DNA from: Eucommia ulmoides
Lineage: Eukaryota; Streptophyta; Magnoliopsida; Garryales; Eucommiaceae
Assembly: GCA_016647705.1 (NCBI GenBank)
Contig: CM028340.1
Location: forward strand, 9,611,001 to 9,675,000
Direction: 5' to 3'
Length of the DNA stretch: 64,000 bases
This document shows, one piece after another, positions 1-12,014 of the stretch; positions within the stretch are counted from its first letter, which is position 1, and the number at the start of each line of letters is the position of its first letter. Made by a program: the position numbers and the translations under genes. The notes under the pieces are model-generated. The model searched no databases. It was not told the DNA's origin and saw only the letters and a program-made list of their open reading frames with translations.

Positions 1-613
1 TTCTAGATGAAATTGCGGATTTTGTTTTCTTAATGGCCGCCAGGGGCTCTGACTCGACCCATTTGGTGAAGTAATCAATGGCCACGACCAAGAATTTTCT
101 TTGTCAAGTACCCTGAGGAAAAAGGCTGAGTAAATCGATTCTTCACTGATAGAAAATCCACGGGTTGGTCATCGGTACCATGCCTATTGGAGGCACATGA
201 GGATGTGCCGTGAATCATTGACACTTGTCTCATTTTTTCATGAACTCCATTGCGTCCTCAAGCATCTTTAGCCAGTAATACCCTTGGTAGAATAGTTTAC
301 TATCCAGGGACTTACCCCCCGAGTGGTTGCCACATATTCCCTTGCACACCTATCTTAGGACGTACTCAGTTTCTTCTGGACCAAGTCACCTAGAGTAAGG
401 GCCCAAAAATGAGCTTCCGTACAAAACTCCACTAATGATGCAATACCACATTGATCGATAACGTATCCTGTTGGCCTCATCATGATTATCCGGTAGTGTC
501 CCATCTTCCAAGTACCGCCATATCGAGTCCATCAAGGTGGGTTGGTAATTGAGTTCGCAAATTGATACAACTTGGTCGGACACCGCGGTGCTTGGCGAAT
601 CTAGATACTCCAC
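1..613 (-). pseudogene. Ty3/gypsy integrase, N-terminal part, cut by window edge
   Basis: The translated minus strand shows the pre-integrase segment with ILR-like YLEDGTLPDNHDEANRIRYR (386-613). Next comes the zinc-binding region with GICGNHSGG (about 323-345) and DKCQ (about 219-232). The start of the catalytic core follows, with VAIDYFTKW (about 56-88) carrying the first acidic residue of the DDE triad. One zinc-binding cysteine codon, just before DKCQ, is a stop (TGA), and several other stops interrupt the frame. In an intact element this enzyme inserts the cDNA into host DNA. The rest of the core lies outside the window. Confidence 0.85.
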
Positions 614-619
614 GGGTAC

Positions 620-1515
620 ACTTCATTTCAAGGTCCATTCTATCATCGAAGCGAGGTTAACCAAGACATCGACATGCCTGTTCTCTTCTCTGGGTATTTG
701 GGTTACTTGGACTATTTCAAAACTGTCCATCAACTTCTTAACTCTCTCCAAGTACACGGTCATGCTCAAATCCTTAGCCAAATACTTCTCGTTGACTTGG
801 TTGACCACCAGTTGGGAGTCATAGAAGATGATTAGTGTTTTCACGTTAAATTATCGGGCTAGGAGAAGACCAACGAGGAGTGCTTTGTATTTAGATTCAT
901 TGTTGGTTGCTCTGAATCCTAATCTAATGACATACTAGACTTCTTCTTTGTTCGGGTCACGGGGATCATTCTTGCTCCGCAGCTGTTCACATTGGAAGAC
1001 CTGTAAGTGAAAAGTTTTCAAGTGCCCGAATCAAAGTCCTGTGCTAGCTTATCAATGTCTTCTCTTCTTCCATTACCATATCTACCTAGTCATCAGTAGT
1101 GGTCTCCTGGTCATCGGTGAAGGTGAGCTCGCCGATGAAGTCGATAAAGACTTAGCCTTTAATGGAGGTTCCCGTTCGGTACTCTATGTGGAATTGGCAG
1201 AGCTCAAGGCTATACTTCATTAGTCACCCTGAGATATCTAGAGAGTAAAATCTGACTGAAAGGCTAGTCGGTTAGGACATTGATGGTGTGCGCCTTGAAG
1301 TACTATTTTAGCTTTCTTAAGGCCAGTAGCAGAGCGTAACGAGCTTCTCGAAGTTGGTATACCTCGTCTCAGTATTTGTGAGGACTCTACTAGAGTAGTA
1401 TATTGGGTGTTGGGCACCGACGTCATCTATCACCTGTACCGCTCTAACTACTGTTGAAGAAGTAGAGATGTACAAGTATAACTCTTCACCATCTTTCAGG
1501 GTGCTGAGCAAAAGA
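620..1515 (-). pseudogene. Ty3/gypsy RT connection and RNase H remnants
   Basis: The fragment at 1317-1511 reads LYLYISTSSTVVRAVQV and then ETRYTNFEKL, the typical start of the Ty3 RNase H region after the RT thumb. The fragment at 623-844 reads FYDSQLVVNQVNEKY and then VTQIPREENRHVDVLVNLAS, the end of the RNase H domain with one acidic active-site residue in YDS. Between them the frame shifts repeatedly and carries many stops (about 850-1300). The domain would degrade the RNA strand of the RNA:DNA hybrid. It is not functional here. Confidence 0.85.
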
Positions 1516-1739
1516 GAAGATGAGAGGTATCGTTTGAGCTCCTGGAATACTGTCTCGTGCTTTTTTGTCCATTCAAAGTTGTTGTCCCCCCTTAATACTT
1601 TGAAAAAAGTAAGGCACTTCTCTGAGGCCTACGAGATGAATCGATTCATGGAAATTAGTCTTCTCGTGAGCATCTACACCTTATTTTTGTTTCAAGGAGA
1701 GGTCATCCCCAACATAGCATTTATCTAGTCGAGGTTCGC

Positions 1740-2350
1740 ATTGATTCCGTACTACGAGACCATGTATCTGAGAAACTTCTCCACAGCTCCAAAGATGCAC
1801 TTGTTGGGGTTGAGTTTCATGCGGTGAGCCCTGAGCGTATCGAAGTAATTATGGAGGTTCTTGATATGGTTAGGAGCCCTAGATCTCTTGACCGGCAAGT
1901 CGTTGATGTAAACCTTCATCTTCTGTCCAATTTCCTCCTTGAATGTTTTGTTCTCTAGATGCTGGTAGATGGCCCTAGTATTGCGCAGGCTGAACAACAT
2001 CACCTTGTAGCAGTATATTCCCCAGTCTGTGATAAAATATGTTTTGCACTTGTAGGGAGGAACATAGGTATCTAGTTGTAGCCGGCGTACGCGCCTAGGA
2101 AGCTCAAGAGCTCATACCCTATTGTGTCATTGATGATTATGTCGATCCTCAAGAGGGGGATGAAGTTCTTTGGGCACGCTTTGTTCAAGTCTTTGGAGTT
2201 TACAAACAAGCGCCACTTGTTGTTGGCTTTGGGGTCGAGGACTATATTAGAGAGCCAGTTGGGAAACTTAACTTACTCCACCACATCAGATTTTATTAAC
2301 TTGTCCATTTTCTCCCCGATAATATTTTGCCATTTAGGATAGAATTTTCT
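1740..2350 (-). pseudogene. Ty3/gypsy reverse transcriptase, broken
   Basis: The minus strand between about 2350 and 2030 reads NKWRLFVNSKDLNKACPK and then YELLSFLGAYAGYN, which match the fingers and palm motifs of Ty3 RT. The fragment at 1752-2003 reads FKEEIGQKMKVYINDLPVK, where the catalytic Y-V-D-D box of the family has become Y-I-N-D. It continues to MKLNPNKCIFGAVEKF, the conserved thumb region. A missing catalytic aspartate plus stops between the two halves mean the enzyme is dead. Confidence 0.88.
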
Positions 2351-2689
2351 TCGCTTCTGTCTTACCAGCAGGTGGTGCAGGTCAATGTGCAAGCTGTGCA
2401 TTGCCACCTTTAGGTTGATTTATGTAGCTCATCATGCGACCATGTAAATACATCATAATTTCTTTGGATGAGGTCAGTGAGTTCGGACCGCTACTCTAGA
2501 TTGAGTCTTGCCTTTATTCTTATTGTTGTTTCCTTCATCGTGGGGTGGATGAAAACCTCCACCAGCTCTTCATGCTGTTGGGGACTAGCTTTCTTGTCTC
2601 GGAGGTCACGATGGGCACCAGCCCAAGTCCCACATCCAAAGCCATGAACTCCAAGCTATTGGGCTCTGGCTCTATCATTAATTGCTAGT

Positions 2690-3110
2690 TTTTTTTTCTT
2701 TAGCTCCCTCTAAGCGTAGGCCCTATAGGACTCTTGGTCTCCTTTCACTTTCCCTACACCCTTCTCAATGGGAAAATTCATCGACTGGTGGTAAAGAAAG
2801 TATACCGCTTTGAGGGCAACCACCGTAGGTCGGCTCATGATTATATTGTAGGGGGACAACCTATCCACAATCAGGAATTTTGTCTACACCATTGAATTTC
2901 TGGGGTGGGTTTCCACCGTGATGAGCTGAGAGACCTATCTTAGCGCGTTAACCACGTCATCCCCAAAATTGACCAAGGGGACTTTCGAGGGCTGCACGAC
3001 ACTGGGATCTATTTTCATATTCCGAAATACACATTGGACGATGATGTCGATAGAGCCTCCTCTGTCAACCAAGATCCTCCCCATCTTATAATGGTGATGA
3101 GGACATTATC
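2690..3110 (-). pseudogene. Ty3/gypsy aspartic protease, active site altered
   Basis: The minus strand reads MGRILVDRGGSIDII near 3030-3090, the position of the D-T/S-G active-site loop; here the triplet is D-R-G. Further on it reads LSPYNIIMSRPTVVALKAV (about 2790-2850), the family's second conserved stretch. At least two in-frame stops lie between. The enzyme would cut the Gag-Pol polyprotein. Substitution in the catalytic triplet and the stops show it is inactive. Confidence 0.8.
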
Positions 3111-3149
3111 ATGAAAGACATACACCCTCTAGAGATCAGCCTCGCTGAA

Positions 3150-5090
3150 AGAGATAATGTCTTGTAAGGCAGCATCAATTGTACTCACCTCGAATATGCC
3201 CTCGTCCGCTTTTCTCTTGGCTTTGTGCTCACGCCTCTTTCTAGAGGAGGTCATCTCTCCTCCCAGATTAATTCTGTTGTGGATGACGTTGATCTCACCA
3301 TCCTCTCTCTGTTTATCATCATTTCTCTTCCCTTCTGCTCAAGGTGGAGGACGACTGCGGTTTCCATTTCTCCTATAACCCCTATAATCTTCGCGAGGGT
3401 CATTCTCTTCATATCTTAGTACTCAGCCATCCTTTCTGACGTAGTGGCCGGGGTAACCCATTTTGATGAGGGTTTTTATTTCCTCCTTGAGCTGAAAATA
3501 ATCCTCCGTAGAGTGACGCATGTCCCAACGGAACTCAAAATATTTGTTCAAGAATCTCCCCATCGGCTTACCCCTCGATTCTGGGAGAGAAAGAAAGAAT
3601 TCCCTTCTAGAGTTCTTCGCATAGATGGTAGTGACCGAAGCCATAAGTGGCGTGAAGCCTTGTTGACGATGCCCTAGGGTGGAAACGGCCTCCTATCCCC
3701 AGAAAGCGGGCCTAATCTTCCTTCTACCTGCAACCGCTTGACTTCTTGTGCTCTACTTAGACCTTTTTTTTGCCTTTTCTTTCTTCTTTTGGACCTCTTT
3801 TTTTTTTATCTTTCCTAGCGACCTCTCTGAGGTCGACATTGTGGAACCATGTGCCGCTCTTGAATGTAACATCGAGGTTTAGTGTAGGGTTAGAGCAAAG
3901 GTCATAGGACAACCTCTAGTGCTTGAGGTCGTTGATAAAGGTATTCATCATGACAACATCAGAGAGTTCGTCACAGTCGATGGCCTCATGGTTGAACCGC
4001 TCTACATATTCGCCTAAGAACTTGACAGGCTACTGCTGGATAGCAAGGATATGGGCCATAATTTTTGGGCTACGGCACAAGCGTCTAAACCGGGAAAGGA
4101 AGAGCTGCTTGAGCTCGCGAAATGTGGAGTAGACGTCGAGGCCAAATTTCTAAACCATGCTCTTCCATCCCCGGTGAGTGTGAGGGGGTAGACTTTGCAA
4201 CTCAAGATAATTGAGGTCGTGTGTGCATATCCATGTATGACTTGAAGATGGAAAGATGGTCCACAGGGTTTGAGGTCTCTTTATATAAGATCATCTGGGG
4301 ATGGGTAAATCGTGCAGGCAACGCCTTATCCACGATCTCATCCACAAATGGAGACCTTACCTCAGAATTAAGCCTAGCTGGACCTCTCGCTTCCTATATT
4401 TGGTACAAGGCGACTTCCACGTCTGTAAGACATCATTCCACCACAACTTTACCCTTAGGGGGGTACTCTGTCCTAGCTTGTAGTAGCCCGAACAACATGA
4501 TGCATAGGGGTTGGTGAATAAGAGTCCACATCCCGAACGCATTGAGCCTTATGCTCTGATCGGGCGACGTGGCTCTGAGCTTTATGTTGTTGTCTCTTCG
4601 GCATCCTAGAGAGGATGGAGAGGGAGACCCAAAAGTGACAAGAGGTGCTAAATCAACCTCCTTTTGTTCATTGTTATGAGGGTAGGGCTAGGCTCTTGGA
4701 GCGTGTCCGTTGGAGTGGATTACGCAGTCTTCAGATTCTGATGCTTATTCCTCCTCTCCTGCGAGCTGGAGAGCCGTTACCCTCTCTGCAGGGGCCGATG
4801 GAAGGTGAGCTAGAAGGACCTAAAAGTAGGTCTAGAACTCGTTGAGTTGGTGTTCCAGGTTATCAATGTGAGAAGCCTCGGCTGCTCCTCAGGTTTGCCC
4901 ATAAACGGTCCAAAGGGCAAGGTGAACGAACTAATCTGATCGACGACGGTAGATGGTTCTTGGCTGTTAGGACTCTGGTGTTCAGCCTGGGAGCCTTCGA
5001 TATAGTGTTGATAGGCTGAAGAGAAGGGTTGCTATTAACGGCTAGTGTTTGATCTACTCGTCCGATGATCTGACCAGACCTTGTAATCAT
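3150..5090 (-). pseudogene. Ty3/gypsy gag, broken
   Basis: The frame opens with MITRSGQIIGRVDQT at 5090. Further along, the minus strand reads MILYKETSNPVDHL (about 4255-4300), then YPLTLTGDGRAWF (about 4160-4200), then NHEAIDCDELSDVV (about 3950-4000). These are successive blocks of plant Retrotrans_gag proteins. The fragment at 3423-3644 has the C-terminal DYFQLKEEIKTLIKMGY block. Frame changes and stops separate the blocks. Gag would form the virus-like particle. A long shadow frame on the plus strand over this stretch has no coding value. Confidence 0.85.
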
Positions 5091-5138
5091 TAAGTCTTAA
5101 TCGTACAAGGAGATGACGATCAAGGGAAGACTTTTAGT

Positions 5139-5161
5139 GCATTCCCACAAACTGCGCTAAA
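5139..5161 (-). other. Primer-binding site of the Tat-like element (diverged)
   Basis: Just inside the LTR edge, the minus strand reads GCGCAGTTTGTGGGAATGC. This resembles the GGCGCC...TGTGGGAA stretch that follows the 5' LTR in plant Tat elements. It lies between the LTR border at 5163 and the first gag codon at 5090, where a PBS is expected. Confidence 0.55.
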
Positions 5162-5162
5162 C

Positions 5163-6430
5163 TGTTAATGTCAAAAACTAGTAAACACCCCCAGTATGGC
5201 CTAGGCAGACAGTACGTGTAAATTTCTTTCTGAGGTAGAGGTGATGCACTGAGAAAACCGAGCTCCGAGCTTAGTGAACTATTGACGTTTCGTGAAATCC
5301 TTTCACTCCAATCCGAACTCCTCTCTGGACTCTATTCTGAGCTCCACTCTAGATACTTAGTTGAGCTCCTCTCTGGACTCCGAGTTGATCTCCAATTCAG
5401 TACTCCGAGCACCTGCACAAAGATCCATCGGGGTTGTGCCCCGTGAAGTCCCTTCGGGGTAAGAGTTATTATCTAGGGGAGAAGGTTAAAGTCCTCTTAA
5501 GTGAATAGGAAGCAATACCCGGTGGTAGTAGATGCCTAGGAGTACATATAGGGAGTAGGGCTCGATTAACGCCATCGAATTAGAGACTCCAGCTCAATTA
5601 ATTAGCCTAATCCGATAAGCATCCAATGAGCTTGAAGATAAGGATCCTAAGCATCTGGACTGGGCTTTTAAGCCTATCAGGAAAAGTCCATGGGCCAACC
5701 TGATTGAAATAGAGACAAAAGGACCGTTTTAGCCCCTTCAGTTGAATAGAAGGTCAAGATGGTCTTCTAAGCTGTCTTGGGGCCTCCTTATGATTATCAG
5801 CCAAGCTGAGGGTACTCTGAGCCCTCAACTTGGTGCGGTTATAGTTTGGGTGGATTCGGGCTTCAGAATTGATGATCTGCCGAGCAGAAGGTGCTCGGAG
5901 CCCTTAGCTCGGTGCGATGGTTTTCTGGGCGGTCTTGGGGCCTTCCATTTGATGATCAGCCAAGTTGAGGGTGCTTAGAGCCCTTAGCTCAGTACGGTGG
6001 TCTTATGGGCATCTTGGAGCCTCCTATTTGATAATCAGCTGTTGAGCTGAGGGTGCTTGGAGCCCGCAACTCGGTGCGATGGTCTTCTAGTTGGTCTTGA
6101 GGCCTCCCATTTGATTACCAGCTGAGTTAAGGGTGCTCGGAGCCCTCAACTCAGTTCAGTGGTCTTCTGGGCAGTCTTGAGGCCTCCCATTTGATGATAA
6201 GTCGAACTAAGAGATCGTGGAGCCCTCAGCTCGGTGTAGTGGTCTTCTTGGCGATCTTGGGGCATCCCATTTGATGTTCAGCCAAACAGAGGGTGCTCGG
6301 AGCCCTCAGCTCGGCACGGTGATTTTCTTGACAATTTTATGGCTCCCATATTTTGAGGTTGCCGAGCTAAGGGTTTTCGGAGCCCGGAGCTCGGCTTTTT
6401 TCCCATAATTGAGACCTTGGCACCTTGAAT
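5163..6430 (-). repeat. 5' LTR of the Tat-like element
   Basis: The plus strand shows TGTTAATG from 5163, next to the primer-binding site, so this is the inner LTR end. A TATA-like TATATGTA on the minus strand near 5540 could mark transcription start. Most of the outer half is a tandem repeat (listed separately). The outer end is not visible with confidence: I find no matching terminal TG and no target-site duplication. The end coordinate is approximate. Confidence 0.55.
5757..6393. repeat. Tandem repeat, about 80 bp x 8, inside the LTR
   Basis: Eight units of about 80 bp share the frame GGTCTTCTGGGC, then GGGGCCTCCCATTTGATGAT, then GAGGGTGCTCGGAGCCCTCA. Neighbouring units differ at many positions, so the array is old. 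Composition is GC-richer than the surroundings. Confidence 0.85.
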
Positions 6431-7584
6431 TGATCATGACGGAACCTCCATGCACGTGTGGGTTAAGATGGGTGGCTTATCGACCAAATTCCCCTCCATC
6501 AAAAACAATTTTTGAGTCCCTAAACTAAAGAAGGTTTTTGTTCCCATACTTTTAGCCCAATACAAATTTTTTTTATTTTTTTTTTGCATTAATCTTTTTA
6601 ATGACACTTTCACATCACTTAAATTAAAAAGAAAATATCTTGATTCTATCACACTTTTTATTCATTTTCTCTCAATCTCTTTGCCTCATTTTAACCTAAT
6701 AAGTCTCTCTTGTCGTAAATTGCACCCCATGAATAACTGTTGATGTACAACAAATTTACCCCCTTCTTATCAATTATGGTGTGTGTTTTTAACATTGTTA
6801 TTATACAATAACATCTACTTCTCCTATCCCTTTACCCTATGATGCTATTTAGACTTCTTATTATACAACATCGTTTACTTCTTCCCTGTCAATTATGGTG
6901 TTGTATATATTGTGGTACAATAATATTTACCTCCTTACTCCTCTAATATATGCTGCTATTTTAATTTGTTACTGTATATCAATCTTCATTCTCCCCATTA
7001 TAATGTGTTATCTAACATTATTGATATACAATAATATTTAGTTATCTTTTTGTGAAGTTTGTTGCATAGCAATCTTGTGAGATTTTCTTTATTTTTTGAA
7101 AAAGAAATTTTTAATTTTTGCTAATTGCTTAGGTAGTGGGCGTCTCTTCAGCGGTAGTGGTTGCTTTGGTAATGGACATTTGTTGAGCGGTGGTATGACG
7201 CACCCCATATCGGGAGTAACATTTGTACTGTTGGGAGTAACATCCAAAGTAGTCTCATTTATTTTTCATAGAACCATGAATAATGGATGTTGATAGAAAG
7301 AAGATTATCGCACTTGAATGAAGAACACCACCAAAACACCAATAATCATCGCAATAACCGCAAATCTCCCCATTGGAAAACCACAGGCTGTCGCTAGAGT
7401 TCTGAAATCGGCTATCGGATTACCGATTAATCGTCACCACACTGCTTATCCCAAAGCCTGATCGTTGACTCACCACAACAAATCTTTTTTCTAGCCAGTC
7501 GAATACCACAACTTAACCTTGCCATTGCAATATTTTTTGTGTACTGAATATATTGAAGAACTGCAATGTTTTGCTTTGAAATGG
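6431..7584. other. Gene-free stretch with degenerate repeats
   Basis: No gene is supported. Between about 6740 and 7045 a loosely repeated unit containing CAATTATGGTG and TACAATAATATTTAC occurs about four times. The remainder is AT-rich. A 65-codon open frame at 7096-7293 has no recognisable motif. Confidence 0.5.
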
Positions 7585-8878
7585 TGATAGGTGGAATTTA
7601 TCTATTTATTTCTAAACCTCTTTTGGTAGTTTTCGAGTATTATTATAGTGTTTTAATTTGTTTTTATTTGTTTGTATATAAATCAGGTGTTTGAGATGAA
7701 AATGGTTGAAAAACGAGCAATTCGGTGGAACGTCGGTGGAAAAACAAGCAAAAAGGCCAAGTTCTAACTGTAGATCCACTACTGCAATGATCAATCGAAC
7801 ATAATTTTTCTGCCTAACCACCGCTGCAGTAGTGGAAAGCACTACTGTAATGGTCAGCCACTAGTGGACCTACTAACTTCTTATCGCTGCAGCGGTCCGA
7901 CACCAGTTAGAATAGATATTTTGGGATGTTTTGAGATATTTTTGGATCTTTTAATATCCTCTCTTCTTCCCAACACATTCAACATGTTTTTTAGAATGTC
8001 TTGAGAGCTCCAAGATCTATCAACCGAGAGGAGATCATTATTCCAAGAAGAGAAAACAAGATCGGAGAGGAAATCACGGACGTGCAATTGTCTATTCTTC
8101 AGATTTGGTTACTCTCCCTTTGTTTCTCTCTTTATTTCTTAGTTTGATTGGTAGTTTTGATTATGTTTAGCTTGTTTCTAGTTGAATATAGGGTTATGGC
8201 CATGTATAACTAAACATATATTGTCTAGGGTTTGATGTACTTCATGAAAATGTGTTTTGAATAGATTATTGTTGTTCTTCGTTATCCGATTGTGTTTACC
8301 ATTTTTTTTACATCCTTAGTATACTTGTTATGGTATTAGGGTTTGTTTTGAGAATACAAGGTTTGATACTCGGGAGAGGTAACCTTTGATTCGGACTAAA
8401 GTTTAAACACAACGTGACGATCTAATGACCCGGGAATGTATTAGAAAGTATGCAATCCATGAGGTTGGAGCAAAACTCATGTGACCAAGTGTCGTATAGA
8501 TGTTAGACTGGGACGTCGGTATTGACGTGAAATTGCATATTCATTCACTTTACACTCAGGAGAGGTAGTGAGTGAGATTTCGATACCTCAATTGTCAGAT
8601 AGTGTGAATGTCGTTAATATAAACTAGATTGAACCGAACACGTATTAGTGAACGAAGTTAATCCCTAGATTAGTGTAATTAGTTTAATTTATTTTAATAT
8701 ATTTTATTAACAAAAACTAAATTGGAGTCGCCTACATAAATTTAAGTTATGATAATCGTGGTACTTAGCGACGATCTAATCAAATTTCTGTGGATACGAC
8801 AACCCTTATTCTTCCCACTTTATTAAAACTTGACTCATACACTTGCGATGAAAGTAGCCACATAATATTCTGCTACCA
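7585..8878 (+). mobile_element. Solo LTR, copy 1 (1294 bp)
   Basis: It begins TGATAGGTG and ends GCTACCA, giving the short inverted end TGATAG/TGGTAG. The flanks AATGG (7580-7584) and AATAG (8879-8883) form a target-site duplication with one G-to-A change. It is homologous over its whole length to the copy at 12015-13421. It carries a TATA-like TATAAATCAGG near 7676. No internal region is attached, so it is a solo LTR left by LTR-LTR recombination. Family unassigned. Confidence 0.8.
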
Positions 8879-8883
8879 AATAG

Positions 8884-9110
8884 AATATGAATAAAATAGG
8901 AATCCAAATCAACCCAAAACCTTTCATTCTGGTCCTAGGAATTATGGGACGTGAATAGATATGATTTTGGGAGTTCTTCTTCATGTTTTGCGCGTGTTGC
9001 AAATATGGGTTTTTCCTAAGCAAAAATAATATTTAGGAGTTTTCTCGTGTTGGGTAGTGGCTCATGTGACCCATTGGAATTTACTTCTTAAAAATGGATG
9101 ATTTTCTATT
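8884..9110. other. Short gene-free stretch
   Basis: AT-rich sequence between the solo LTR and the retroposon duplication. Nothing recognisable was seen. Confidence 0.4.
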
Positions 9111-9130
9111 CAATTGACATTCCAATTAAG

Positions 9131-9566
9131 CACTTCAATTTCTAATTCAATACACAGATTTTACGTTTAAAATTTAAGAGTAGTTTGATTTTACTCTCTA
9201 ACATTCTAAAATACATATATTTAGAAATGAGCAATTGCCACTGAATTTGGTTGCTCAATTTGCAAATTAAATATGATAAATTTTACCGTTTGCTTAATTA
9301 AATATATAAAAGCGAGAATGAGTAGTTACCTCAAATTTAGTTGTTCTTAGTATATTAAAGATTTTATGATGCAGTTATATTTTACTTCTTGATATTTTAA
9401 TATTTTTATTTGCTCTAATTTTTATTTTTTATTTTTTTGTCTGATTGACCAACTTATATAGTAAATGGTCGTTATTTTAACTGTATAATTACAGTTTTTA
9501 TCCTTAGAATTTATGTTAATTTTTTTCATTAATTTTTAAATCTAAAAAAAAAAAAAAAAAAAACTC
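9131..9566 (+). mobile_element. Poly(A)-tailed retroposon (SINE or truncated LINE), 436 bp
   Basis: The perfect 20-bp direct repeat CAATTGACATTCCAATTAAG occurs at 9111-9130 and again at 9567-9586. The sequence between ends in a run of about 20 A (9544-9563). A long target-site duplication plus a 3' poly(A) tail is the mark of LINE-machinery insertion. No protein motif is seen. Loose similarity to 46600-46880, which also ends in poly(A), suggests a family. Confidence 0.75.
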
Positions 9567-9601
9567 CAATTGACATTCCAATTAAGTACCAAAATTTTAA
9601 A

Positions 9602-9827
9602 TCCTAATATTATCTATTTATATAGTATGATTAGTGTTTCCATAATCCCCTAATCACCCAAACAATTTCTGGTATCTACTCAAATAACCTACATTATTTT
9701 GAGTAGTCTATGGGCTTACCCAAATTAATTAGATTACTTAATTTTAGCCCATTAAATTTAAATAGCAAATATAATTGTGTTAATAATATGTTGCCCAAAT
9801 TAGATTAGGAAATAAAATTTTCTAACA
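9602..9827 (-). repeat. 3' LTR remnant of the copia element
   Basis: It aligns with 31602-31827, including GTAGTCTATGGGCTTAC and the terminal TTCTAACA. A TATA-like TATATAAATAGATA lies near 9610-9630 on the minus strand. The homologous part stops at about 9602, shortly after the retroposon duplication, so the LTR is probably incomplete. Confidence 0.8.
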
Positions 9828-9840
9828 ATCTTCCACTTGG
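9828..9840 (-). other. Polypurine tract of the copia element
   Basis: On the minus strand CAAGTGGAAGAT directly precedes the LTR start TGTTAGAAAA. A purine-rich primer for plus-strand cDNA synthesis is expected exactly here. Confidence 0.75.
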
Positions 9841-10264
9841 GCTATATATTATTCCTGAAACAATATTATCACAAAATTTTTTAGGCGCGCATCCGCATGC
9901 TATTTATCCTTAGACTTCTCCTTAAACAATCTGGTCCATCCCATACTAGTAATGGAATTACCACAACTTATATCACAATACAGTCGTAACTAAATCACGA
10001 TGATCACCATATCAACTCAATGACATACATCAAATGTGGATAAGTAGCATGAAAATTACATGCAATGTGATCTCAGACATGCCTATTTTCAACTAGTCCA
10101 ACTTTAATCTTTAGTGAGATAAATACTTAATCTTTTATCCTTATGTTAAACCACAATTAGAAAGAATACATTTAGAGTAAATAAAATTTAATTCATCAAC
10201 TTTATTCTGCAGAAATCAAATATACGTATCTAATAAAAGAACATTCACCAAACACAAACTCCCA

Positions 10265-12014
10265 CTAAACCAGCACATCATCAGATAAAACCACATCCAT
10301 ACGAGTAGTGTGTTCATGAAGTACCTTGGGTGACAAACCTTTAGTGAGCAGATCCGCAATCATGGAGTTTGTTCCTATATATTCTATAAACACTATCATA
10401 TTCTGAATTCTATCTTTAGCAACTAGAAACTTCATCGGAATCAGAATACCCAATGATCTCCAAATGATCTGTCTTTTGATAAGTGAGCATGTAATTTTAT
10501 GTTTTCTATAAACACCTTATAACCCGTTTGGCTGGTTTCCAATGATCCTTCCTATAGTTACTTAAGTATCTATCCAACATTTCAAATCTGAACGCATACA
10601 TACTAGAGCGTACATAAGACTTCCTATTGCTGATGCATAAGGAATCTTCTACATCTCTTTCATCTTCCAACTCATTCTTGGGGCATTGAGTAAGACTAGA
10701 CTTCTCTTATTTAGTGACGGGTATATCTCTTTATTTACTGTATTTCATACGGAATCTACTCAGAATCTTATCAATACAGCTCTTTTATGACATCCCAAGG
10801 ATACCTCAAGAACAATCTCTTAGTATCCGGATACCTAATACAAAAGAAACGTCACCAAACTCTTTCATCTCAAATTTCTTTGTCAGAAATTTCTTGGTTT
10901 CGTGCAATAAGCCTATATCGCTGCTAGCGAGTAGAATATCATCGACATATAATATCAGGAAGATATATTTACTCCCACTAAATTTATGATATATACAGTT
11001 ATCAACAACATTCATCTCAAAACCATATAAAGTGATGACTTAATGAAACTTGTGATACCATTGATAGGAAGCCTGTTTAAGACCATAAATGAATTTCTTC
11101 AATTTATAGACCATAGATTTTGAATCTCTCGATACAAAGTTTTTCGGTTGTACCATATAAATCGTCTCGTTAATGTCTCCATTGAGAAATGCAATCTTGA
11201 CATCCATCTAATGTAGCTCTAGATCAAAATAAGTCACTAGTGCCATTATAGTTCTAAAAGAGTTTTTCAAAGATACCAAAGAGAAAATCTCTTTGTAATC
11301 TATGCCTCCATTTTGAGTAAAGCCTTTGGTGACCAGACAAGATTTATATCTCTCGATGTTACCATTCGAATTCCTCTTGGTTTTAAATATCCATTTACAA
11401 CCAATGGGCTTCGCACCTTCAAGTAACTCGACGAGATCCCAAACGTCATTGTCTTTCATAGACTTCAACTCATCCTTCATGGCATCGATCCATTTTTTAG
11501 AGTTAAAACTACGTATGGCTTGACAAAAGTTGCTTAGGTCATTCTCTGTTAAACCAACGCCTCTCAAGTTCTTGGAGAAAGACAATATATTCGTCTGAAA
11601 TTGCACTTCTCCTCTATCTAGTGGATCTACTTTGTGGCACTTCTTGAGGTTGTCGAGTTTGTTCCATAGGTTGTGTTTAAGCAAGAATCTCATTGTTGTC
11701 TTGTTTTGGAACAATGTCAAAAATAGAAGGTCTGAGCCTGAACATCGTTATCCAGAGCTAGAACAGTGTCTTGAACAACGATAGATATAGAGACATGATC
11801 ACCATCAAGAACATGTTCCCATTCGAAGAAAACTGTATCTTGAACAGCAATAGTTATAGAGACTTGATCACTGTCAATAGTATATTCTTCTTCAAAGATA
11901 ACATTCATCGTATTTTCTTCCTCCTCAAACTCAACACCCTCAAGGAATCTCGTATTTCCTATTTTAATGAAGGATCTTGATGTGGGATCATAAAACTTAA
12001 ATCCTCTTTATCGT
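10265..12014 (-). pseudogene. Copia integrase C-terminus, reverse transcriptase and RNase H, broken
   Basis: The minus strand reads FYDPTSRSFIKIGNTRFLE just left of the solo LTR, the end of the integrase. It then reads WIDAMKDELKSMKDNDVWDLV and KPIGCKWIFKTKRNSNG (11208-11720), the copia RT start. The catalytic box YVDDILLAS is intact at 10806-11015. The end of RNase H reads IEYIGTNSMIADLLTKGLS (10265-10453). Stops occur throughout. The middle of RNase H is missing just upstream of the last fragment, suggesting an internal deletion. Reverse transcription by this copy is not possible. Confidence 0.9.

Larger units (their letters stand above)
1..6430 (-). mobile_element. Ty3/gypsy LTR retrotransposon, Tat-like, 5' part, decayed
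   Basis: Reading the minus strand from right to left gives, in order, an LTR, a primer-binding site, gag, aspartic protease, reverse transcriptase, RNase H and the start of integrase. That is the Ty3/gypsy order. The protein fragments resemble the plant Tat lineage. Every domain is broken by stops and frameshifts, so the copy is dead. The integrase and the 3' LTR lie beyond the left edge. The right LTR border is not resolved and 6430 is approximate. Confidence 0.85.
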
